Source: Chengkuizengella axinellae (lineage in GTDB: Bacteria; Bacillota; Bacilli; Paenibacillales; KCTC-33759). From it: a stretch of DNA of 64,000 nt. The notes under the pieces are model-generated. The model made no database searches. It had not been told where the DNA came from and saw only the letters and a list, made by a program, of their open reading frames with translations. How positions within the stretch are numbered: the first letter of the stretch is position 1; every line of letters starts with the position of its first letter. A program made the position numbers and the translations under genes. The stretch is taken from positions 1 to 64,000 of the forward strand of contig NZ_JAVAMP010000011.1 in assembly GCF_030730905.1 (NCBI RefSeq). The letters are read 5' to 3'. Positions 37,702 through 47,580 of this stretch are shown piece by piece.

Positions 37702-38970
37702 CTATGAAGCTAATTTTTCATTACTTTCTACAGACTCATTATTTTTCTCCACTCTCTTTTGAAGTTCATCAAAGATCAAATAATAGATTGTTATTCCTGC
37801 AAACCCTATACCCACTATGACCAAACTCATCATTGAAGGTGATAAATAAGCACTAATCGTTACAGATATGGATGAGATCACTAGTGCAAAATGAAATGAC
37901 ATTTGAACCACCGCCATATAAGAACTTCTAACATATTCTGGGGGGATAGCAGCTGTATAAGACTGCTGAACTGGTAATTTAACGACTTCCCCTAGTGTTC
38001 CGATGATCATAAATATAAATAATAGCCAAATACTGTTTGAGTAAGATACAACCCCATATCCAACAACGAATAGGACGGAACCGATAAGCAACACACTTTT
38101 ATCCGAGTATCTTTCAAATAATTTAGTAGTAAAAAGAAGAAAGATCACAACTAACACTGTATTTTCAGTAAGTAAAAATCCAACCATGTTTACTCCGTCT
38201 ACATCCCAATACAAGAATTTTTGTGTCCCCATTCCTTCACTCAAACGAATACCGATATAATTGGCCAATTGAAATTCCATGGACAAAATTAATACGCCTG
38301 CAACCATAAACCAAACAAATAATTTATCTTTAAAAACAAGGGTATACGTGGTTAACATTTCCACCATATGTGATGAAGCATTATCCCTTTTGGTTGGAAT
38401 GTAACTTTCTTCAATGAAAAATAAAATTAAAATCACAACAGACAAAGCTCCGAATGATAGTGCAATGAGTAATTCAAACAAGTAGTTTTCGAAAAATAAC
38501 GCACCTAATATAGCACCAAGCGCAATCGATAAATTATTTGCCCAGTAGGTGATCGAGTACATCACTTTCCGTTGTTCTGGTTTACTTACATCAATTAACA
38601 TGGCTTGATTTGCGGGACCTGAGAGCCCCATAAAGACTGTATTTGCCGTCATCATAAGAAAGGTGATAGCTACTGATTCAAACCAAGGCGAATTAGAAAT
38701 CATCATGATAACAAAGGCCATAAATCTGCCAATTTCAGCATATAACATTATTTTTTTTCTACCATAATTATCGGAAAAATAACCACCAAAGAAACTAATG
38801 ACAATACCTATGATTACATTCATTAGAAGTAATACTCCTGCTGTCTTCAACCCATAATGACTTGATAAATATATCGCCATAAAAGGGAAGATCATACTTC
38901 CTATAAATTTACTAATGAAGGTTTCAACTATTCTAATCTTTATATTCATGTGAAAATCTTTAAACTTCAT
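37702..38970 (-). CDS. MFS transporter
   Basis: 422 residues, ATG with GGAGGTG. Twelve hydrophobic helices and the MFS loop GGYFSDNYGRKKIMLY after helix 2. No substrate signature. It is divergent from an SgrR-like regulator (39186) with about 215 bp between; in E. coli SgrR controls the sugar-efflux MFS SetA, so a similar efflux partnership is likely here. Confidence 0.88.
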   Translation of the reverse strand: MKFKDFHMNIKIRIVETFISKFIGSMIFPFMAIYLSSHYGLKTAGVLLLMNVIIGIVISFFGGYFSDNYGRKKIMLYAEIGRFMAFVIMMISNSPWFESVAITFLMMTANTVFMGLSGPANQAMLIDVSKPEQRKVMYSITYWANNLSIALGAILGALFFENYLFELLIALSFGALSVVILILFFIEESYIPTKRDNASSHMVEMLTTYTLVFKDKLFVWFMVAGVLILSMEFQLANYIGIRLSEGMGTQKFLYWDVDGVNMVGFLLTENTVLVVIFLLFTTKLFERYSDKSVLLIGSVLFVVGYGVVSYSNSIWLLFIFMIIGTLGEVVKLPVQQSYTAAIPPEYVRSSYMAVVQMSFHFALVISSISVTISAYLSPSMMSLVIVGIGFAGITIYYLIFDELQKRVEKNNESVESNEKLAS

Positions 38971-39185
38971 TCCCTTTCCACCTCCAAGGTTCTCTTTATT
39001 TACCGATGCATCAGTTTGATTATTTAAGAGCTCTTTATCTTATGCATCATTATGCTTTATACAAAAGAGGTAAAAAAGGGTATAATTAATTCAACAACAA
39101 CCCCTTTTATAAATTAGTGGGTTTATCAAATCCCTAGATAACATTCGATCTTTGAGTTGTTCTAAAATAAAGGAGGTAGAATCAA

Positions 39186-40925
39186 GTGAAGGACTTAGAT
39201 TATTTTCAAATGCGATCTCTTTTTTACACTAGAGAGAACAACAATACTGTTGAATTTAAGCTTAAAGAGCTCCAATCTTTATGGTATTGTAATATGAAAA
39301 ACACAAAGCTGAAAGTTAAAAAATTTGAAGCAGAAGGAAAATACATATATAAACCTGGAAGAGGTAGAGGGAATTCATCACAACTCTTTTTTCACATGCC
39401 TTTTCAAGAGGAGATCCAATTAGTCATCAACAATTATATTAAACATGATCGTTTAGAGGATGCATTTCAATTATTACAACTCCCGATTCCAAAGTCTTGG
39501 GTTCTGGATCTAACAAAGGAAATTCAAAAAAAGTTCGGGTATCAATCTAATCCTTCAAAGGATGTACTACGTCAAATGATGTTAAAAAGAATTGTAACTC
39601 TAGATCCACTTCAAATTACCATTAATTTTGAAGAATATTTAATATCTCATCTAGGAAGCACACTTGTTACTTTTGATCAAAAAACGGATACGGTGCAGCC
39701 TCACTTAGCACATCATTGGGACACAAGTAATCATCATAAAACCTGGACATTTCATCTAAGAAAAGGTGTTCATTTTCATCACCAACGTATATTAAACAGC
39801 GAAGATGTGAAGTTTACCTTCGAGCGATATAATGAATCTTCCTCCGCAAAACAGTGGCTAGTAGATAACATTTCACAAATTGAATGTATATCACCTTATA
39901 TTGTCCGTTTTCATTTATCAAAACCAAATCCATTGTTTTTACGTTATGTTAGTACAACCGCACTTTCTATCTTACCTAAGGACGAACCTTTTGATGAATA
40001 TAAATGGATAGGAACAGGACCCTTTCAACTAAAAAAAAGAACCAAAAATATGATTGTGTTAGAAGCTTTTGATCTATACTTTTTAGAGCGTCCGTTTATA
40101 GATGAAATAGAATTTTACCTCGTATCCAACGAAGCCAAAGATGTGATGAACATTCAAATTAGAGGAGTGGATGCGGTTGAAGAATCTTCTATCAACAAAG
40201 TGGATACAATTAATGGAGTTCGTTTCCTTGCAATAAACTTTAATAAACCTTCTATTGTTCATAATCTTTCATTTAGAACTGCACTTTATCATTTGCTTTA
40301 TATGAAAAAAATGTGGAAAGATTGTGGATACGATCATTTAACAGAATCAACAAGTTACTTTCCATGGAAATCTAAACAACCTCAACCAAAAAACAGAAAA
40401 CTCATAAAGGCATTATTGCAGGCATCAGGATATCAAGGAGAGTTGCTGGCAGTCTACACGAAAAACATAGACACTGAAATTCAAAAAGCAGAATGGTTAG
40501 TAGCAGAGGCTGATGAGGTAGGAATTAAGCTAGAATATAAAGTATTTGATATGGATGACTTTTACTCCCCTTTATTAGATCAAGATGCCGATTTATTATT
40601 TGCTAGTGAAGTCTCTTCCTATGATCATCATCTATCTTTCATAGAAGCTCTCTCTAACAAAACCAATCTATTCCAGAGATTTCTTAGTAAAGAACATATA
40701 AGTGATATGGAACACTTACTATCAAAAATGAAATTTGAAGCAGACAAAAACATGCGAGAATATTGGATGGATCAAATAGAGCAATATTTTAGACAGGATC
40801 ATCTCATTCTCTATTTATACCACCCTCGTATTCAACGAACTTTTAATCATACAATACAAGATTCTGAGTTTGAAGCTCTAGGCTATGATGATTTTCGGAA
40901 AGCGTGGATTAATATGAATCAGTAA
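39186..40925 (+). CDS. SgrR-like regulator with solute-binding domain
   Basis: 579 residues from a GTG with AAAGGAGG. The N-terminal 110 residues are the SgrR_N helix-turn-helix (LKELQSLWYCNMKNTKLKVKKFEAEGKYIYKPGRGRGNSS). Residues from about 150 form a cytoplasmic SBP_bac_5-type domain (TWTFHLRKGVHFHHQRILNSEDVKFTFERYN, VRFHLSKPNPLFLRYV, WIGTGPFQLKKR). No signal peptide. It senses a small molecule with a periplasmic-binding-protein fold, and probably controls the divergent MFS. Confidence 0.88.
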   Translation: MKDLDYFQMRSLFYTRENNNTVEFKLKELQSLWYCNMKNTKLKVKKFEAEGKYIYKPGRGRGNSSQLFFHMPFQEEIQLVINNYIKHDRLEDAFQLLQLPIPKSWVLDLTKEIQKKFGYQSNPSKDVLRQMMLKRIVTLDPLQITINFEEYLISHLGSTLVTFDQKTDTVQPHLAHHWDTSNHHKTWTFHLRKGVHFHHQRILNSEDVKFTFERYNESSSAKQWLVDNISQIECISPYIVRFHLSKPNPLFLRYVSTTALSILPKDEPFDEYKWIGTGPFQLKKRTKNMIVLEAFDLYFLERPFIDEIEFYLVSNEAKDVMNIQIRGVDAVEESSINKVDTINGVRFLAINFNKPSIVHNLSFRTALYHLLYMKKMWKDCGYDHLTESTSYFPWKSKQPQPKNRKLIKALLQASGYQGELLAVYTKNIDTEIQKAEWLVAEADEVGIKLEYKVFDMDDFYSPLLDQDADLLFASEVSSYDHHLSFIEALSNKTNLFQRFLSKEHISDMEHLLSKMKFEADKNMREYWMDQIEQYFRQDHLILYLYHPRIQRTFNHTIQDSEFEALGYDDFRKAWINMNQ

Positions 40926-40936
40926 AGAGGATTTAA

Positions 40937-42166
40937 TCATTTTTGAACATGATTTATAACCATTTCTAAAAACGGATCTATTCCATTTTTAAAATCTTCA
41001 ATTGTGTATGGTACTTCAAGATCTGGATATAACGCGTCTAGATCTTTTTTGTCCATATTAAAGTATTTCGTTGAATATTGAACTAGAATACCTGAGTTCT
41101 TTAACTTAAAAACTTGGCTTTCACCATAACTATTAGGCTTTGCACCAGTAGGTTCACCTACCAAAATAGCATTCGTATATTGTTTTAATTCCATGGAATT
41201 TATACGAGCAGAGGAGAATGTTCTCCCACCAATGAGAACATACAACTTTCCTTTTTGATTTAACTCATGTTTTTCAATAGCTTTGAAGAAAGGTGCAAAT
41301 ATAGAAGAATCTCCACCTGTATTATCTCTCAAGTCAATAACTAATTTATCAGTTTCATTGTTATCCATAAAATCAAATACTTCTTTTACAAAGTGATCAA
41401 AAGGCATTTCTTTCATTTCCATACATTGATTATATTGAATATATACTATTTTAGTTTTAGGTAAATATTCAAACCAATAATTCTGATCTTTATTTTGATA
41501 GAAAAGTGGATTCAATTCATTTTTTATTACAAAATTAGGGTTATCTATTTTAGACACTATTAAATCCAAAACCTCTCCTTCTTCATTTTCGAAACTGAAT
41601 GAGGTTTTTTTATTCATATCTTCTATGATACCCAATCCATACAATACTTCTGGAATTAAAAGATAGGAAGGAATTTTCTTCTTCAACCAATATTCATTTT
41701 CATAAGAGATCACTGAAGATACTTGCTTGATCACGTGATTAATTTCTATGCCATTTAATTTTACTAGTTTAGTGTACAATGCTTCTTCATATTCTTTCGT
41801 CGTATTTCTCACAAATATACCTTCATCAAACCAATAAAAATCGAATGGATATTTTTCATCTATAAAATAACCACCCATTCCTGTATGAGCCACACCTAAT
41901 GAAGAAATAATTTGATTTAATCTAACTTTAATTTGAGCATCATTTAAATGTGGAACATCTATCTTGAATAATTCAATTTTTTGATAAAAGTCATCTTCAT
42001 CAATAAGTGAATAGAAATCTACTTGTTTTGCAGGTAATCGTTGAGCAAATTCTTCGATGTCCTCCAACCACATTTCTGTCGTTAGCATTGATTCCATTAT
42101 AATTTCTTCTTGACTGCATCCTGCAATAAAAAATACAACGATCATACTAAATAAACCCTTTTTCAT
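40937..42166 (-). CDS. S41 peptidase-like lipoprotein
   Basis: 409 residues from the ATG at 42166 (GGAGGAG upstream). Lipoprotein signal KKGLFSMIVVFFIAGC with the lipid Cys at about 17. The C-terminal half shows the tail-specific protease fold: KLVIDLRDNTGGDSS and LYVLIGGRTFSSARINSMELKQY (the Ser of the S41 core), GEPTGAKPNSYGE. No PDZ domain is visible. It may cleave or simply bind peptides at the surface. The gene ends 11 bp from the convergent SgrR-like gene. Confidence 0.82.
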   Translation of the reverse strand: MKKGLFSMIVVFFIAGCSQEEIIMESMLTTEMWLEDIEEFAQRLPAKQVDFYSLIDEDDFYQKIELFKIDVPHLNDAQIKVRLNQIISSLGVAHTGMGGYFIDEKYPFDFYWFDEGIFVRNTTKEYEEALYTKLVKLNGIEINHVIKQVSSVISYENEYWLKKKIPSYLLIPEVLYGLGIIEDMNKKTSFSFENEEGEVLDLIVSKIDNPNFVIKNELNPLFYQNKDQNYWFEYLPKTKIVYIQYNQCMEMKEMPFDHFVKEVFDFMDNNETDKLVIDLRDNTGGDSSIFAPFFKAIEKHELNQKGKLYVLIGGRTFSSARINSMELKQYTNAILVGEPTGAKPNSYGESQVFKLKNSGILVQYSTKYFNMDKKDLDALYPDLEVPYTIEDFKNGIDPFLEMVINHVQK

Positions 42167-42209
42167 ATACTCCTCCACTATCATACAAACCTTCCTCAAA
42201 AGCCCCGAA

Positions 42210-42575
42210 TCAATTCCACTCCAAAAATTCTAATCGATTTCCAAAAGGGTCATTTACAAAAAATCGTGTGACGTCATTTCGTGTTTCATCAACTTTTATT
42301 TCTATCCCCTGTGCTTTTAAATGGGCTCCTAATTCAAGAACATTTTTCACTTCAAATCCAGGGTGTGCTTTCTTTGCTGGATGAAAGTCTTCCTGTACGC
42401 CAATATGAACTTCATGAATCCCACATTGGAACCAAACACCACCTCTAACTCGCAGCTTTTCAGGTTTTGGTATTTCTTCCATACCCAGAATATCCTCATA
42501 AAAATGTCTTGTTTTGTCCTCACAGTTTTTAGGTGCTGCTAATTGTACATGATCAATACCTTTAAATTCATGCAT
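42210..42575 (-). CDS. VOC (glyoxalase-fold) family protein
   Basis: 121 residues from the ATG at 42575 behind GAGAGGA; the frame continues upstream to 42674 without a ribosome site. Two beta-alpha-beta-beta-beta halves: GIDHVQLAAPKN ... HFYEDILGMEEI and HPGFEVKNVLELGAHLKAQGIEI, ending DPFGNRLEFLEW, the common VOC ending. Metal positions are plausible (His near the start, Glu near the end). Substrate unknown. Confidence 0.85.
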   Translation of the reverse strand: MHEFKGIDHVQLAAPKNCEDKTRHFYEDILGMEEIPKPEKLRVRGGVWFQCGIHEVHIGVQEDFHPAKKAHPGFEVKNVLELGAHLKAQGIEIKVDETRNDVTRFFVNDPFGNRLEFLEWN

Positions 42576-42698
42576 GATTTCAGTCCTCTCAGCTTTATAT
42601 TGTTTTGAATAATGAAACTTAATTTCATTTTCATTATACAACCCTAATTTATTATTGTAAAATATTCCAATCAAAAGATGAGGGTTATTTTACACAGC

Positions 42699-42737
42699 AA
42701 AAAAAACCAACCATCTTATTCAAGAGATTGGTTGGCC
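42699..42737 (-). terminator. terminator after DegV 1
   Basis: CCAACC(ATCTT) pairs with (AAGAGAT)TGGTTGG; on the minus strand the stem is followed by TTTTTTTT. Confidence 0.85.
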
Positions 42738-42788
42738 TAAAAAACAGTTCATTTTATCACGTTCTACTTGCTTAAAGTAAAATTCATT

Positions 42789-43649
42789 CTATTTCAATTC
42801 TTCCTTCGTATAATAAGCAATCCCGATTGTCCCAGGACCTACATGCAATCCAGCAACTGGACCAATAGGAGCTAGTCCGACGGCTCTATCGATTTTCTCA
42901 CCTATTTTATCTGCGATGGATCTGGCTTGTTTTTCACAGTGAATATGATGAATGATTACGTCACCTAAGCCATGTTCTTTTATATTCTCATAAAATTCGT
43001 TCATCATTTTTTCAAGTGCACGTTTCTTAGTTCTAGCATTGCTAAACACACCCGTTTTACCATCCTTAACAGTAAGGATAGGTTTAATTTGTAGTACAGA
43101 CCCTATTAAAGCCTTTGCTGTACCAATTCTTCCACCTCTTTTCAAGTATTCCAATGTCTCTGGAACAAAAAGAATTCGGCTTCTATTTAAATTCTTCTGT
43201 ATTGCATCAACGACGCCAGGAATGTCTTTCCCTGCTTTTGCTGCTCTCGCAGCTGCAATGGTTGCAAAACCAAGCTGCATAATATTCACTCTTGAGTCTA
43301 TCAACTCGATGTTCGCTTCAGGATACTTTTCTAATAATATATTTTTAACCATTAAAGCAGTTTCATATGTTCCGCTCATCTCAGAAGAAACAAACACACC
43401 TACGATATCATCTCCATTTTTGATATGATTTTCAAATACTTCATGAAATTCATCTACAGAGGGCTGAGAGGAGCTTGGCAAATCTTTTCTAATGGCTAAT
43501 TTCTCATAAAATTTTTCTTCATCAATATCTAATTCTCTTTCACATTGACCTTCATCTACAACATTTTGTGATACGACAGAGATCTCAAATTGATGCAATA
43601 AAAAATCCGGAATGTAAGACGTGCTATCTGTAACAATTTTAACTGTCAT
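42789..43649 (-). CDS. DegV family fatty-acid-binding protein 1
   Basis: 286 residues. It starts VKIVTDSTSYIPDFLL, with SSEMSGTYETALMV, ETLEYLKRGGRIGTAKALIGSVLQIKPIL and GPVAGLHVGPGTIGIAYY, all DegV/FakB hallmarks. FakB proteins present fatty acids to kinase FakA for membrane lipid synthesis. It is a tandem paralogue of the next gene (about 60% similar by eye), and pairs with different acyl preferences are common. Confidence 0.93.
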   Translation of the reverse strand: MTVKIVTDSTSYIPDFLLHQFEISVVSQNVVDEGQCERELDIDEEKFYEKLAIRKDLPSSSQPSVDEFHEVFENHIKNGDDIVGVFVSSEMSGTYETALMVKNILLEKYPEANIELIDSRVNIMQLGFATIAAARAAKAGKDIPGVVDAIQKNLNRSRILFVPETLEYLKRGGRIGTAKALIGSVLQIKPILTVKDGKTGVFSNARTKKRALEKMMNEFYENIKEHGLGDVIIHHIHCEKQARSIADKIGEKIDRAVGLAPIGPVAGLHVGPGTIGIAYYTKEELK

Positions 43650-43760
43650 TATTCGGCCACCTTCATGTGTAAGTCTTTGCTAGTCCTGTTATACCATTGT
43701 ATCGCAGTACTTGTCCATGGTAAAATTCATTAATCTGATTTTATCATTATGTTAAGGGAT

Positions 43761-44624
43761 TTATATTAAAAGTTCCTTTTCCGTATAATAAGTAATGCCA
43801 ATTGCACCTGGTCCAACATGTGTACCTACGACAGGTCCTATAGGACAAATCTGAACTTTTTTTCCTGCAATTTCTTTTATGGTTTCAGCTAGACTTTTTG
43901 CTTCCTCTTCATTCTGAATATGATGCACAATCACATCACCTAAACCAAATGTTTTGATATTATCATAGAACACGTTTGTCATTTTGGTCACCGCTCGTTT
44001 TTTTGTTCTTATTTTATCAATCACATTCGTTTTTCCATCCGAAACGGTTAGAATGGGTTTGATTTTAAGCACAGAGCTTAATAAAGCTTTGGCAGAACCA
44101 ATTCTTCCCCCTTTTTTTAAATACTCCAACGTTTCTGGAATGAAAATAAATCGACTTCTCTTCATATTATTTATAGCCGCTTCTACAACATCTCTTATAC
44201 AATTCCCTACAGCTGCTTCCTTCGCAGCTGCTAATGCGGCAAAACCCAACTGCATGCTGGTTGACCCTGAATCAATAATTTCGATGCTTGCATTAGGATG
44301 CTTTTCTAAAATCATATTACTTGCTAAAAGTGCAGTAGAATAAGCTCCACTCATTTCAGAAGAAATAAATATTGCGACAATATCATGATTTTGCTTCACT
44401 AAATTTTCAAAAATAGAATATAAATCATGCACCGATGGTTGTGAAGAAGTCGGCAGTGCATTACTCTTTGCTAGCTTATTATAAAAATATTCACTGCTTA
44501 CATCCGTTTCTTTAAATGATTCATCTTCGAATGTCACACTTAGAGGTACTACCGTAATATCATACTGTTTTTGAATCTTTTCAGGTATATAGGACGTACT
44601 ATCTGTAACGACTCTAATAGCCAT
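43761..44624 (-). CDS. DegV family fatty-acid-binding protein 2
   Basis: 287 residues from the ATG at 44624 (AAGGTGGAG upstream). IRVVTDSTSYIPEKI, SSEMSGAYSTALLASN, ETLEYLKKGGRIGSAKALLSSVLKIKPIL and GPVVGTHVGPGAIGITYY match the neighbour at 42789 closely. The two are separated by about 110 bp without an evident terminator. Confidence 0.93.
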   Translation of the reverse strand: MAIRVVTDSTSYIPEKIQKQYDITVVPLSVTFEDESFKETDVSSEYFYNKLAKSNALPTSSQPSVHDLYSIFENLVKQNHDIVAIFISSEMSGAYSTALLASNMILEKHPNASIEIIDSGSTSMQLGFAALAAAKEAAVGNCIRDVVEAAINNMKRSRFIFIPETLEYLKKGGRIGSAKALLSSVLKIKPILTVSDGKTNVIDKIRTKKRAVTKMTNVFYDNIKTFGLGDVIVHHIQNEEEAKSLAETIKEIAGKKVQICPIGPVVGTHVGPGAIGITYYTEKELLI

Positions 44625-44861
44625 GTATTTTCTCCACCTTAACACGATATTTCATTTACATACCACTCAACACTTCAGTATGTATAACAAACGATGAATG
44701 ACTCATTTGATTCATCTGATTTATTTATGTTTTACTTTTATTATTATCTATCACAATATGGAAAATATAAATTATTTTGTGACCTATTGCTGTTTTGACT
44801 CCATAATTATCAATATATCATTCGGTATACTATTGTTAAATAGGTCTTTAATCATATGTTT

Positions 44862-46337
44862 TCAAAACAATGGTGTATCTTCTGTAAAAGGATTTAAACC
44901 TTCCATGTGATCTTGTACCACTTTCTTGAATACGTCCAGAGCCTCCTTATACGTATTTAAAGATAAATTGCCGTAACTAATCCTAAGATGATTCACCTCT
45001 GGTTCATTGGGATAACACATCGCTGAAGGCATGAATAAAAGCTCTTGTTTCAAAGCATCGATGAGTAAATGCTCTGTATTTACATGTGATGGGAAAGTAA
45101 TCCACATTACTGGTCCACCATTAGGAATCGTCCATTTAAGACCTTCAATATTCAACTCATTCAAGGCGTTAATTAGTAAATTCCTTCTCAAAAGCAGTAA
45201 TTTATTCATCTTTTTAAAATGAGATTCAAAATTAAATGACTGAATAAATCGAGCAATAATCCTCTGATTCAATAGAGGGGAGCCAAGATCTGAAACACTT
45301 TTAGCCGCTTTTAATTTATTTAATATTTTCCCATCAGCTACAATGCAGCCCACCCTAAAACCAGGCGAAATCGGTTTACTGAAGCTTTTTAAATAAATGA
45401 CATGGCCATTCTCATCCATTGATTTCATCGGTTTTGTAGGTGCCTCAAATCTTAGTTCACCCCACGGATCGTCTTCCATGATGATGACTTGAAAAGCCTG
45501 TGCAATTTCAACTAATCGCCTGCGTTTCTTTTCACTAAGTGTGGTGCCTGTAGGATTCTGAAATGTAGGATTTGTATAAATAAACTTCGGCGAAAACTGC
45601 TCGCACATCTGTAATAATACATTTAAGTTCATTCCATCCTCATTTGTTGGAATCGTCTTAATGGTCACGCCTCTGGATTTAAATATATCAATGATCCCAA
45701 TGTAGGTTGGTGCTTCTACGAAAACAACATCCCCTACACCGAGAAAGGTTTTAGCAATAAGCTCAAGTCCTTGCTGCGCACCACTTGTTATAACAATTTT
45801 ATTAGGAGAAACATTCAAGCCTTCAACCACTAAATAATCACTTATAACTTCCCTCAAAATATGATCCCCTGGACCAGGACTATAAGAAGTTAATATAGTA
45901 GGTTCATCTCGAATTACCTTTGTACTAATATTCGTTAGTTCCTCTACGGGTAATAAATCATGCGCTAAATTAGCAATGGATAAATTGTATTTATGTTGTC
46001 GGGAAAAAGATTTCATCTCCTTCCACGTCTGTGCTCTTGGTAAAAAGTCCTCAATCATGTTTTGCCAATTATACGGATTTGATTGTTCAATTCTTTCTAC
46101 ACTTCTTTTGACGTAACTGCCCTTCCCTTGCCTTCTTTCAATTAACTGCTTCTTTTCTAAAAGTTCATAGGCCTTCTGTACAGTTACAAGACTGACTTCA
46201 AGTTGATCAGCCAGTTTTCTTACTGAGGGGAGTCTTTCTCCTTCTGCAATTAATCCAGAACGAATACGGTCTGAAACAGACTGAAATATTTGCTCAGGAA
46301 GTGAATGCTCCGTTTGTTTTGATAATGAGATTTTCAT
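44862..46337 (-). CDS. MocR-type regulator (GntR HTH fused to aminotransferase domain)
   Basis: 491 residues, ATG with AGGCGGGAAG. GntR winged helix in residues 1-75 (IFQSVSDRIRSGLIAEGERLPSVRKLADQLEVSLVTVQKAYELLEKKQLI). A fold type I aminotransferase domain follows, with TSGAQQGLELIAKTFL, EAPTYIGIIDIF, YTNPTFQNPTGTTLS, EDDPWGELRF and the PLP Lys in YLKSFSKPISPGFRVGC. Such proteins use PLP or an amino acid as effector and usually control the divergent gene, here the EamA transporter at 46462. Confidence 0.92.
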   Translation of the reverse strand: MKISLSKQTEHSLPEQIFQSVSDRIRSGLIAEGERLPSVRKLADQLEVSLVTVQKAYELLEKKQLIERRQGKGSYVKRSVERIEQSNPYNWQNMIEDFLPRAQTWKEMKSFSRQHKYNLSIANLAHDLLPVEELTNISTKVIRDEPTILTSYSPGPGDHILREVISDYLVVEGLNVSPNKIVITSGAQQGLELIAKTFLGVGDVVFVEAPTYIGIIDIFKSRGVTIKTIPTNEDGMNLNVLLQMCEQFSPKFIYTNPTFQNPTGTTLSEKKRRRLVEIAQAFQVIIMEDDPWGELRFEAPTKPMKSMDENGHVIYLKSFSKPISPGFRVGCIVADGKILNKLKAAKSVSDLGSPLLNQRIIARFIQSFNFESHFKKMNKLLLLRRNLLINALNELNIEGLKWTIPNGGPVMWITFPSHVNTEHLLIDALKQELLFMPSAMCYPNEPEVNHLRISYGNLSLNTYKEALDVFKKVVQDHMEGLNPFTEDTPLF

Positions 46338-46461
46338 ATTCTTCCCGCCTCTTTAATAACTGTTATAAAAGATGTTTTACTGTTATACATATTATACCTT
46401 ATTATTACCTCAATGTAGTAAATATTTCTTTGGAAAATAACATCGTTAGGGGGAAACGGTT

Positions 46462-47400
46462 ATGGTTATTCTGAATTATTTAATTATTTGTTTTATATTT
46501 GGGACTACATTTTTTGCAATAAAAGTAGGCATAGATGCTGGTGTAGATCCTATCTTTTCTGCATCACTAAGATTTATTGCGGCTGGACTTATGGTCGTTC
46601 TTTTTTTCAAAATTCGTAAAGTAAAGTTCCCGTCCATAACAGTAATGAAACAGTTAATCATTGTTGGTTTTTGCATCACCTTTGGTACTTTTTCAACTCT
46701 ATATTGGGCTGAACAGTATATTCCTTCAGGATTAGCAGCTATCTTGTCAGCATTTGGACCAATTATGGTTTTATTATTAAATAAATATGATGAGAAATCG
46801 AAATTGTCCTCTATACAGGTATTAGGTCTAGCGGCAAGCTTGGGAGGGGTTATACTTATCGCTTTTCCCGGAGTAGAAGGGGTTGTAAATTCATTATGGA
46901 TCATTGCTTCCATCGCTGTTGTGTTAAGTCAATTTTTCTATAGTTTTGGAACCATCCGTTCAAAAAAAATAATGGCTGAGAAATCTAAAATCTCTCCATT
47001 TTTATTAAATGGGATTCAAATGTTGTTTGGTGGAATCATGTTGTTGATTTTCTCTATAGTTGTGGAAAAACCAACTTTAACTGCTTTAACAGATACATCT
47101 GTTTCATTATCTTTACTTTATCTCATAGTATTCGGTTCTATCATGGGTCATGGATTGTTTTATTGGTTAGTAAATAAAACAAATCCCGTTTTCCCTTCTA
47201 CATGGTTATATGTTTCTCCCATTATTGCCATGGTATTAGGTATTACATTTTTAGATGAGGCAATCCAAACGTTATCTATTGTGGGATCACTTATGGTATT
47301 GGTGGGTGTGTTTTTAACAAATCAAGACACATTGGTAGAATATTATCGGAAGGGGACGCTATTTAAAGTAAACCATAGAAGTGGAGGAAATCTCCGATGA
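46462..47400 (+). CDS. EamA/DMT family transporter 1
   Basis: 312 residues, ATG with GGGGG. Ten hydrophobic helices in two EamA repeats (FIFGTTFFAIKVGIDAG ... GVILIAFPGVEG; and LYLIVFGSIMGHGLFYWLVN ... PIIAMVLGITFLDEA). Drug/metabolite or amino-acid export. Probably regulated by the divergent MocR protein. The basic tail reads EYYRKGTLFKVNHRSGGNLR. Confidence 0.9.
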   Translation: MVILNYLIICFIFGTTFFAIKVGIDAGVDPIFSASLRFIAAGLMVVLFFKIRKVKFPSITVMKQLIIVGFCITFGTFSTLYWAEQYIPSGLAAILSAFGPIMVLLLNKYDEKSKLSSIQVLGLAASLGGVILIAFPGVEGVVNSLWIIASIAVVLSQFFYSFGTIRSKKIMAEKSKISPFLLNGIQMLFGGIMLLIFSIVVEKPTLTALTDTSVSLSLLYLIVFGSIMGHGLFYWLVNKTNPVFPSTWLYVSPIIAMVLGITFLDEAIQTLSIVGSLMVLVGVFLTNQDTLVEYYRKGTLFKVNHRSGGNLR

Positions 47401-47580
47401 TGCACCTTCTACATTCTTTTTAGAATTTAGGAATACTCTATCATTGGACAGTTGTTTTCATAATATATGCATAGCCCCAGTTAAATTAGGGTTCCACTTG
47501 CATTTAAAGTCATGTACACTATTAGAATCAGATTTTATTCGAATTTTGCAACTGGAACTCATCAATAACAGAAAGCAGGA